A stretch of DNA of 64,000 bases from Brachypodius melanocephalos (taxonomy: Eukaryota > Chordata > Aves > Passeriformes > Pycnonotidae), in the NCBI GenBank assembly GCA_013398615.1, contig VZSR01003807.1, positions 15,819,119 through 15,883,118 on the forward strand, read 5' to 3'. A program made the position numbers and the translations under genes. Positions 39,301 to 51,300 of this stretch are shown one piece after another. The first letter of the stretch is position 1. Each line of letters begins with the position of its first letter. The notes beneath the pieces are model-generated. The model saw only the letters and a list, made by a program, of their open reading frames with translations, searched no databases and had not been told where the DNA came from.

Positions 39301-42300
39301 GAATCAAAGCCAAAAACAAAATCCACATAAACATAGATGACTCCTAAAAGTAACAATCATACAATATGAAAAACAAGCCAGTGTGGGAGGACGGAGTCAG
39401 ACATACTCGAACTTCGCTGCTTTTATGCTTAACACTGCAGCCGTGAAAATTAAAAGGGAAGAAATATGCTTTTTCAAGGCATAGCCAGCCAGTCTGTTAC
39501 AGTGCTTCCAAAATACATCCCTAATTCTCCTGTTCAGTGCTATGGAAATAATTGCATATATTGTTCAGGTTTTGCTCTTTGTAAAGGTTTTTTTTTTTAA
39601 GTCAAAAGGATGAGAAAATAGTGGCATTCAGTAATGAAAGCAGATGCCATAATGTGACAGGGTGAACAGGTCACTTCAACAATAATGGTGGAAGACTGCA
39701 ATTTTCTAACACTAATCATCTGTATCAGAGGTGGAGTACTAAAATTAAGCGTCTAGCCGAGTTTTTCACGAGTGGAAAATCTCCTCTATTAAAAATTTGC
39801 CTCATAACATGCCTTTAAGAAGTACAGAGTGCAGAACATCAATTCAAACCTATTATTTCACTTTTGCTGTAGCCAGCACCTCAGACCTTCAGACCTGGTT
39901 CTGTCCCATAAGAATTTCCCTATGGCCATGAACAACTTATCTTATTGAACACCCATCATCCCAGAACTGTCTGAGGAAAAGCCATCTGCAAAGAGGAAAA
40001 GCCATCTACAAAGACTATTTCATCTACTGGCAATAGGCTTGGAGTGAGGGGGTGACTGTAAAAGTGAACCTGAAGACACTTGCCCAGATCTGATGTACAA
40101 GTTGCAAGAAACACTGGACAAATGCTTTAGAAGCAGTTCAGTACATCATGTGTCTCCAGAGTTAAATGTACAGACATTCTCATTAATTGCAGAAATACCA
40201 GCAGTTGTTGATAGCGACTGTATTACTTCTCCCTCTAATCCACCTCCAATGGACTCTCCAATACTGGCACTGCCCTAAACATTATTCAAACAAGTCTTCT
40301 TAAAATACAAAATTCCAGCTCCTACTTGTCCGAGAAGCAACATCTAGAGCAAGAGAAACAAACTTATAGTGAGCTACTGTCAATCTCATTTGTCCCTACA
40401 ACCCCTGATTTCTGAAGTTCTCTCTTTCACTGCCGTGAATATTTCTGTGAGTCTTTAGTAGAGAAAGACAGAAGGGACACGTTCAATAGGAGACTTGAGG
40501 GCATAGGAAGAAAGCGAGCCAGAAAAAAAATTACTTGTATTTATCAAACTGGCACAAGCAAGCCAGCAGAATTTGGCTGAAGAGAGACATACACCTACAC
40601 ACCGGCATCTGAAATACACACAAGTGAAAGAAATAACCTGAAAAACACGGACACAGGCAGGCAGCCTACTATACACTTCATACATGCATACTGCCATCTC
40701 TACCTTAGTTGAACCTCTCCAGGTCCACACAACTTTCCAGTTTCTTATCCAATCTCTTTCCACCTGGCCCTAATAACCCAGCACTTCCCATTGGTCCAGA
40801 GGCAGTGGGTATCCTTCTACTGCTTATTGCAAACACAGACAGAAGCAAGCTCTAGAGGAGAGAGGTGTATTTGTTCTCCACTAGTAAAAGGTATGGTGCT
40901 TATGACAGCTAGGAAAGCTATGACTTGCTAGGACAAGGGGTTTTTTAAAAGTTACCAACTACTCCAACTTCTCAAACACTTACATTTCAGAGCAGTTCTC
41001 AAGGCAGGAGATGTGTCCTTGTGGTATGCACCTTAAGAGGATAAATTACCCTAGAGCCACAGGCAGTGAACACGGGGATATTGCCAGCAGGTGGGGGTGT
41101 GGGCAAGACACAAAGCAGAGCAGTTCTCTGGGATTCATGCCATTGCTACTAAATGATGAAAAACAAGCATCACATGAAATACAAGGGCAAATGCCACAAG
41201 ATCCTAAATTTTGAGAACCCTTCACCTCATTGTGCCCATAACTTTAATAATTAAAGTCAAACCCCTGCTACATTGGCTGCAGCCTTATCATCTTTAGCAC
41301 AACACAGTAAAAAAAAAAAAAAAAATCATTGGCAAGATGACGTGAATACAGGGGAAAGATTTTGCAATACAAAAATACCTGTTTCTCCAAGAAAAAACTG
41401 CCAGTCATAGTAGAGTATACCAGGCACTCTGTTTGTCCATAATGTTAATTTTTTTAAAAATTAAATCTCTGCTCATTACGCAAAGAACCTTGCACTCTGC
41501 AACTTCAGTGTCGCTTATAAGCATAGAGAGGAAACTGATTACCCAGTCACAGACTCCATTTAATTTTCTTCAGTACTAACACTGCTATTTTGCTGTTTTC
41601 ATAACTGAACTGTCAAAACAACTTCAACTTATCCAAATATATCTAGAACATGCTGGTTAAGGAATTGTTGTCTAATTTGTGCATCTCCGCAGAAGTCTAA
41701 AGGAATCACTAGAGTGTGAAATTGCTAAATGAAGAAGAGGCACTGATCACAGACTATACTGAGCAGAGGAAGAGAAGCATTCAACACTTCCTAACCATAC
41801 CCATAACATGGATCCAATCTCAACAAGACATTTGTTGAAAATCAAGTGCTGTCTCCAAAACAAATGCCTTGTGTTCTCAACACAAAAATAGGATGTGCTA
41901 AGTCTATGCCTGGATGTCACTTCTGTTACACAAAACACTCCAAAGCAGATAGGAAGGACGCATCATGCTTTTTGTCATCATCCACTTTCACATCAAGCAG
42001 AAATAGTTTGGTATTAGCAAATACATGTTGTACACCAAATCACTGTTACCTAGTCACTCTTGAAAGGCACAGAGCTTAAGCCACCAGGCTTAAATGTTGC
42101 TTAACGACTGTGCAAGTGGAATGACTTTCCACGTAGTAGACACAGGACATACCTACCCTCTGCAATTCACAAGAGCAGGTCACTCTCCATCTCCAAGCAA
42201 CATAGGTGCAGCTGACTGCTTCCCTGCAATTTGTACATAATTCTGCCTACAGCAAGAATGCAATAACGACAAGGACCCTGTCGCACTAGGTCAAATTTGA

Positions 42301-45300
42301 CTGATTGCTTTTTTCTAAGAGAGAAGATGAAAAGAAACTTAAGGAATATATACTCTATGAAAAAAATTCAATCAAACATGATCAACACCAGGTCCTTTGC
42401 AGTCTCAGAATTTAGGCTAAACAGCAGTGCAATTAAGTAGGTTTGCCTCTTGGGGCACTTCAAGGATTAATTACTCCATCAGATTGTTTGAAAAGAACAC
42501 AAGGAAAGAGCACGTGCTATAATGAGGCCTCCAAATGGCTCTCCTCACCTCAGTTTCAGCAGCCCTGTAAAAACAATCTGTTAGTCTCCAATATTGATTT
42601 TCCTTACACTGAGAAGCTGCGTGTAAATTGACTTCTGCAATAAAAGTCATACAGTATGGGTACATCAGGCATCTGACACACTCACAGTCCTTTCACCACA
42701 TTTTTGTCTTACCAGCAATTAAAGTGTTACTGGTTGGAACAGGAGATGGGTTTCAATCATTATAATATCTTTAGCCAGAAGTATTAAGTCCTTTAAGATT
42801 TAACATGAGAGACAAGAAGTCTGTTTTCTGGAGCAGGGGGGAATGTTTTATTCAGTGGTATCAAAACAAATGCACTTGCATCCTGCATAATCTAGAAGCA
42901 ATGTAATCTTTTTGAAGAAACTTAGTATGCAAGAGATACAGAGAGTTTCACATGGTTTGTAACAAGTCATTCCTCCAAGTGATGCCTGGGCATAGCAGTG
43001 TGCTCTACACAGTAACAACTCTCCCTCCCCCCAGATACTCATTCGGAGCAGCAGGCAGGCCAGGGACTGGCAGTCAATGCATTTTGGCTCTGGTCCACTG
43101 GTGTCAAGAAATATCAGCAGGAGTTCTAACATGCTTTAAAGCAGACACTCCTCTTCCCTGGGGGCCAGAGACACCACTTGGCTACACAGGCAAATCCCTG
43201 AACTGCAAAACATGCAGAAGTGCCTGAGGGATCTTTAAAATGAATGCACAAACAACTCCAGATCCAGGAGGTGGCATAACCTGCTGTGACTATCCCACCA
43301 AGGATGACAAAAAGAGAAAAGAGCTAAAGAAGATATAGGACCCCTCTTTGATTCCAGTGCTGCTTCTGACTGTCAGATTCCCAGAAAAGTATTCTGGGAC
43401 ATAGTCCTGCCTCCTTCCACTTGCTACATTAAATGCACTGCAAATTACTGACCCAGAGTAGGAGCTAACAATACTAATACTAAATGTAGTCATTACATAT
43501 TTTAAGGTGAAATCTGATAAAAACTTTTAAAAATGAAGATGAAAAAGTGTTCAGAGGCATACTGGGGGGAAAAAAGTTTAGGTGTTGATTTTTATAGAAC
43601 CAGTCCTGGAAGCCTCTGTTGCCCCCAACCTAAGACAAGACAGTCTCTAGATTTTACAGTGAAAGACTGATACCTTGCTTCCTCATATAAATGAATTCTC
43701 TGATTATCACAATTACTTCACGACACTAAAGCAAATCTTCTGCCCAAGAGTTTGGGTTTAATAAACAAAGAGTAGTTGGCTAGCTGTAAGCAAGTTGATT
43801 AAATCTTTAGCTAAGCAGACTAGGCAGAACTGCGGCAACAGCTGAAGTAAGAGCTGGAATGTTTCTGGCTGCCAGTGAGCTAGTTACCATCAGCATTCCT
43901 TCCCCTCACCGCTTTCTGCACTCAGGAAAGATTCAGTTTTTAGTATCAACATAATCCAAATTCTAGGGAGCTTTGTTAATGTTTTAAGAAGAAGACGAAG
44001 CAGTTTTACTTCAACACAGCTAAAACAGGAATACAAAATTTGACTACAAACCTAAAACATCATGATTACTACCAACATAAGAACAAAATTACACGATAGT
44101 TCATTCCAGATCATTTGGAATTCTTTTCTGACAAAAAAAAAAATGCACTACATGCTTCAGGTACCATTTTTTAAAATGTAAAGCAACCAACTGTAAAGGG
44201 CATTCTTTGTGTTTAATGTAAGTGTGTCAAAATGTTATACACCAGTCACCTAAAGTAGAATTAATCACTTGTATCATTCTAGAGTTAATTTAGATATCTA
44301 CCTCAAAAAAGTTATCATTCAAGTGCTAAAATGAGTTATGATCTTAAGCCACTAACATATTTTCTGAGGAGTGCTAAATTAATTCCATGAAATATTAGTA
44401 AGCATATTTCCCCCAGAGTCTGCAGATGTATGCAAAACATGGATTTTGTTATAAGGTAGTAAGTGACCTACAGGAGAATCGCTGTCTTAATACTTCTGCC
44501 CCTCAGCTGTGGTCATCACTTGAGTCTGATGATGCTCAGAGTAAGAACAGGCAGTAAAGCACATTTACAATCTGTTTAAACTTCACCCCAGAGTGAAAGT
44601 TCAAGCAAGCTCATTCCAAGCAAGTATTGGCCTTTTGTTTATGTCTTTCTATATTTTATGGAAGGGATGGGAAAGATCCTAGTGCCTAAAGGGTTTAAAA
44701 GTCATATTTAAATACATGGAATAATGTGGAAAGAAACATCATATAACTGAGTTACTCCATTAAAAAATTGTATCAAAAGCAAAGAGCTTATCTGAAAATA
44801 AGAAGGTAGACCATATGACCTAGGAGATCCTTCTCAGTTCTGTATTCTGGAAAGTAATCTTATTAAGACAGTCTGGTAAGAGGATTTTCATTAGGCATTG
44901 ACTGTGCCATCATTTGCACTTATGAAGTCCAACACAGAAGACTGAAGTGTGTGATCCTCTTGTTGGCAGCATATTTATAATGGTGAACTCTTCTGAGTCA
45001 CCACTAGAAGCATCACCTCTAGTCTAGCACCACTACACTCACTAGCCATTCACTTACTTACCATTAGGCCTCTTAATTAATGCCATCTTCTACACTACCT
45101 TTGCTTTACAGGCTGAACAGTATTCCACTGAATTAATCATCTACCAGTGCTCTAATAATTAAAGACCTATAGTAACATGTTAAAATTTTCTCTATACTTA
45201 GATCCACTAGATCCACGCTACTGATAAATATCACATGGACTGAAAATATACAAGATGCCTTCTGGGGCTGCGATCTGTGTGTTCTCTGAAAATAGTTTAA

Positions 45301-48300
45301 GAGCCATGCTGAACTGGTTCCTAGAATAGATATCAGGCTTCCAGAGTGGGAGAGAGTGGTGGAGTGTGGAGGGGAGGTAAGAGTTCTGCTAATGAAATGT
45401 GATTCTCAGAATTAAATACTTATCACTTCAAAGAAGATTTGATTTGTTTCATTGTGTACCTCTGCCCAAACAATTCCTTGTTCCAAGGAGATCTTTACAG
45501 GCTAAATTTATTCTATCCTTTGAAATACAGTTGTACAGCTGCTGTATGGACTGCATACAATTAAGATTTTATACCCCTTCTCCAGCATTAATAAGTTCTA
45601 GAAATCTTGACTTCCATAATTCCATGGGCCACATGGGAGAACAGCAAAAGAAGCTGCTAATGTTTTACAACAGGCAGCCAAAAGTTGTGGTGACAAAGAT
45701 GGATGGGAATGTCTAACCTACTCAATTTGTGCTGTCAAATAGAAGTTTCTGGAGTTAGATGTAAGGCAGGGAAAAATGAGAACTTGGCTTTGAATACTGC
45801 AGGCAAGACTGGAAGAATGGATTGATATTGCTGCTGCTGTTATATCACCTGTAGTGACAAGAGACAAGGGGACCATAACTCAGACTGAATCAGGTTAGAG
45901 ACGGGATAGCTTTTTTTTTTTTTTTCTCATTGGTATCTCCTGCACTGTCAGAATATTATTTAAAGTATGTACACATGTACAGTGGTATGCTCTACAAACC
46001 ACATGAGGTTTTTTGGTTGGGTTTTAAGTCCCATTACAGTGTTTTTAACGTGGCTGATAAAACCTGTTCTAAAGAGAGAATTATGAGAATGCAACCAGGA
46101 GCTCAGCCAGTCTTTGCAAGGTATGAATCAAAAGAGAATGAGTTTAGGTTGGTCAAGAGAGTAAACTATGACACTACCTGTTCTAGTTGAAGTAAGACTT
46201 AATTTCACATCTTTTTATTTAGATACAAGACCTATCTAGAAATATTCCCTATGCTTATAAGAGGAGTCAGACATTCCATGAAATAGGGATTTTCCTAATT
46301 TAAACAGTGTTATTTTTGTTTCAGTTATTTGCTTCGACAGCACAGGTTAGATCAGCTAATGCAAAGCACAGAGAATAAGGAGAGAGATCCCACTCTGTCA
46401 TAACACAGAGTTACATGGCACAACAGTGCTAAAGTCAGCCCAGCACCTTCAACAAGGTGCAATATAACCTGCTCTCAGCCATCTGTGGATGGATCATCTG
46501 AGTTGTAGTTTAACTGTGCTACAAGTACAGACACATCCAAGCTACACTCAAGTCCAAACGCGATATAATGAATTTTGTGATAAACCTGAGTAGTAAAAAG
46601 GGGTAGATTAATGACCTCCTCTTCCCCTTCAGCTGTACATTCAATGCATGATCAATAGCAGAATTTACCATTTTTTTATCCACAGTTTTTCCATTGTATC
46701 CATGTTTTCCCACCCACCCCCTCCTCTCCTTTGTTACCCTGGACAATCAAGTACCGGCTCTATGTAAAACAATTTGCCTAAAGGCACAGGAGTCTTTGTA
46801 GCCACAAAGATTGGAAGCACCTGTTAATAAGAAGTACAATTATAAAATCTCGAGTGATGTAAGCAATCAAGTATTTATTCGCCTTGTTATAAAACAACCA
46901 CACCTATTGCTCCAGCAAAGAGATCAGTTGAATCTTGAACAGAGAGGAAAAGGACAAAAAAAATTGCTATGGAATAGCTGTTGAAAGATAATCTGTATTG
47001 TGAAGCTTTAAATTGGAAGTCAAGAATATTTCTGCTGATTCGGGTAAAACAATTAACCATGACCAGTACAGAAATGTCATCTAGACTAAACAAAATCAAA
47101 TAGTAGAAAAATCCTTTTTTTGAAATCATAGAAAGGTTTAGGTTAGAAAGGATCTTAAAGCTCATCTAATTCCAATTCCCCTGCCATGGGCGGGGACATC
47201 TTCCACTAGGCCAGCCACATCCAACTTCAACTTAAACACTTCAAGGCATGGGAAGTTCACAACATTTCTAGGCAACCTGTTCTAGTGCCTCACTACCATC
47301 ACAATAAGAATTTCTTCCTAATGCCTCATCTGAGCCTGCCTTGTCAGTTTATGGCCATTCCTCCTTGTCCTCTCACTTCATGCTCCCCTCAAGCTGTCTT
47401 GCAGGCCCCCTCTAAGTCTGACTGAAGCCTTTTCTTCTCCAGGCTGAACAATTCCAACTTCTGGCCTTCACAGGAGAGGTGTTCCAGCTCCTGGTCATCT
47501 TTGTGGCACTCCTCTGGACTCACTCCAACAGGTTCATGTCCTTCTTGTGCTAGGGGCCCCAGAGCTGGTTGCAGTACTCCAGGTGGGGTCTCACAAGAGT
47601 AAAGTCAATGCTGAAGAACTGTCCCCCTCGACCTGCTGGCCGTGCTGCTTTTCATGGGGCCCAGGACACAACTGGCTTTCAGGGCTGCAAGTGCACATCA
47701 CCAGCTCATGTTGAAGTTCTTGTCAACCAACACCCCCAAGTTTTCTGCTCAGGGTTGCTTTCAATCTATTCTCCACCTCACTTGTATTTGTGGTTAGGAC
47801 CACCTCAACTCATGTGCAGAACCTTGCACTTGACTGCGATGAACTTCTCTCCTTGAATTCCTTTGCACTGTTGCACACATTTTGCATGCAAACAGAAGAC
47901 ACTTTCAGCAGTAGCTGAACAGAGGTACATTTCCTACTAGAGTAGGGTCTCTAGAACTTAAGGTGAGATTTAAGAAGTTCATTTAGAAACAAAATGCTCT
48001 GGCTTTATCACTATCAGGTGCTTGCTACCCTCAGAGATCCTTAAGCTCACTCTCTGAAAAGAACTGCATGCATTTTTCAAGGCTTGTTTTAAAACAACAT
48101 GCATTTCTTAGGCTTCCCATTTTCTGCTCTTGGGATCCAAATATGTTTCTGGGGTTGCTACAGGATAGAATAAGCCTTTGCTACACGTGTGTTGCCTGTG
48201 TCCTTTACAGGTCTCTGATCACCGCAACCCTTCAACAGACACAAGTATGTTGTGCAGTATCCCTGCCCTCAAGAGAGGACACCAACGTTTGTGCTGTTCA

Positions 48301-51300
48301 ACATGGAGATCTGTAAGAACTGTCCAAAATAAATAATCCAAATAAATTTCTAAGCAATTTGGTGGACCTACAAGCACTTTACTCCAATACAGCTAAACTG
48401 TAACACTCAATTTCCCAAAGAAAAATCCTTTATTACTCCTCCTACTAACTTGCATCTTTTTAAAAAAGTGACACTTTCTCTAGTTCCCAGATCCTTCTCA
48501 GCCTCTTCCATTTCTAATCTATTGAGAAAGGAATCCACATACAATTACCATTTCAGGGATTTTAGTCCAAGTTAGAAGAAGTCTATTCAAAGAGCAAGAC
48601 TGTAGGCAAAAGTTTGTTTCTGTAGTGTCTTATTCCATGGATTTTCTTACCAAATGCCTTTCTGAGAAATGAGTAATGAATTTCAAGCATTATCTCACTA
48701 GAGCCTGAGGCATCAGTAATACCTGATCATGCCATCAGGTCCACATCACCACATGGCAGCCTTAGCAACATGCTGACCAGGCTGTTTTGGAAAAGACTGA
48801 GTGTGTGGATGGAAATGTTAGCATATCCCAGCAGCTTCAGAAAGACAAAGAGGGTGCTCTCCAGCTCTGCAGTCACTGAGCAACCAGGTGAAGGGAGCTC
48901 TTGATCCATGCAGGACTGAGTTAAACTGCTCCCTTCCCTCCCATACTCCACTGGCCATTTCAGTGCTTCATCCCACTCTTATCATTGCAGTATCTGTACC
49001 AGAAGAAAATCTAACACGTAACAATTCTCAGTTCAACATGGATTTGTACTTTTAAAAGAAATGCCTGAAGGGCCTTTATGGGCAGCTCTTCCAACTGTAT
49101 TTTATTGTACAGTGAATTTTTAAACACAATCTCAGGGTATTTCCCTTCTGGAATGGAAAAATAATAAGCTTGGACACAACACTCTGGTACTTCCAGACCA
49201 ACATCATATTCCCTGCCAAGCACTGACTTCCATACATCACTAGACATACTCTAATAAAATAGATGATTAGTCAGCTAAGCTCAGCAATATCTCAGAAGGC
49301 AAGTCTTGTATTCAGCTTTTAGAGTGCAAAGTCTAGGGACTTATTTGATTTGCACATGCAAATCTCTACATTAAAAAATATTCTCTACATTAAAAAATAT
49401 ATGCAACAAACCCACAGCACAAGCAAAATCTTTCTTCATTATTGTGCAAAAACCTGTTTGCCATTTAATCAAATGCTATAATTCTACATAGACAGGACCC
49501 TAGAGCATAGAAATTCACCTGAAAAATTGAATGATTTCTGGGGACAAGTCCAGTGGTCTCTTTTTTTCATATACAAAGTCATACAGGTTTGGCAGGTGCA
49601 CACAACATAGATTATCCATCTGGAAAACTGGTCTGTCACCACTTTTATGCTGAACTACAAGTTGCAAACCATCAGGGAATGAATAGTGATGATGTAAGTT
49701 GTTCTGTGCAACATTATTTTGCAATTCTTAACCAATAATGGACTTAGCCCAAAACACAAAGCATCTGTGGAGAAAGTATTTTTAGTACCAAGATACCTAA
49801 TAAAGGTCAGCACTGAAGCTAGTTCAAGTCCTGCAAATAAGACATCGCATTTTCAATACACTAATCTGCAATTGTAACCTCAGTTTCAGCATTCACAGAA
49901 ACTAGAACAGGCAGGTTATAAAACTTACTTTTTCACAATGAAGCAGTCCCAGAAGCAAACAGCCACACTGATACTCACCTGAAGCACCTGACCTGAGTAC
50001 ATTAGCCTGACAGGTTCTGGTGCCAAACAAATCTTGCTTAAGTCTCTCTGGTCCTATTAAAGTTTTCTACCTCGATAACCTTTACCATTCAGCTAAAGGG
50101 TCTCTTATCCCTAAAGTCTGCATCATGTGGAAGTTACCTTTCTAAAACTAATCTCTGTGCCATATAACTGAGGTCTTCAGTAAAAATAGGCTCAAATAGC
50201 TTCTTCTAAGTCACACCCCCAACACCATTATATTGCTTGGCATGCAATTTTTAAAACTAAAAACGTACCAGTAAAGACAAGATCCACTAGAAAAAGAACA
50301 CAAACAAACCTGTCTCGTTATTTCCCAACCTCATCTCCTCTGTCGCCATGCCAAGACAGGCTTATAGCTGACTTAACTTGCAAGTACTTGAGAGACTATG
50401 AGTACATGCTTAGTTTTGAATAAAGGGAGTCTTTCTGTGAGTATTCACTTACTGATGAATCTCAGCATAACAGCAAATATTAATTCAATGGAAAACAGTG
50501 AGCAAGCACTACATTTGTGCAGTCCCACAAAGAGACACGCAAGTCCTCTTACAGACTTTCAGTGCAAGCACCCTCTATGTATGTCTGTTCTTCCCAGAAA
50601 TGAAGTACATGGCTCCTTAGAAATAGAGCTCTGCATCAGAATAGCAATGAAACACTGATATTGGTTAGCTCTTCCAGGATTAAAAATTCAATGGCTATTT
50701 CTGACAACCTGGAAGATTTTAGATCATTACAGGACTTAAATGTCATTGCATTTGGAAGCTACCGTAGATCTTCCACAGAAATTGAAATGAGCAATTCCCA
50801 ACCCCCTCCCAACCTGCCCTCAGACAGGGTTATTAACTGTCTGCATAGGTGATTAAATTTCAGCCTGAGAGCTACATCTCTAAGCCTAGAAGTAATTCAA
50901 GCAGATTCAAGCAAAGCATCTTGCACTAAATTGCTATTGTCTTTAATCGCTACACTCATCATACATCTAAAACTTAATTCTGATAGCATATTAATAGCTT
51001 GACCTTTTCACTACCATCATCTGTGCTGACTCTGGATAGGGTTCATGCATAATATAGCAAAGAAGAGCAGAAGATGACTTAAACATTTTGCCCTTGGCCT
51101 GCAAATCTAAAAACATTTTGTTATGTTAAATCACTTTTCCTCTTAAAAGTCACCTCAGAAACCAAATCATCAAACAAGTTGGTTTTATGCAACTATATAT
51201 GGTCTCCACCTTAATGGAGACCTTCTAAAGCAGACGTCCTTCTACTTTAGTTGGAAGCAACAACTATAATAAGGAAAAGAATGAACAATTTTCCTCCAAC

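Noticed and set aside
47569..47856. 95-codon plus-strand frame
   Set aside because: Antisense of the CR1 fragment at 47106-47855.
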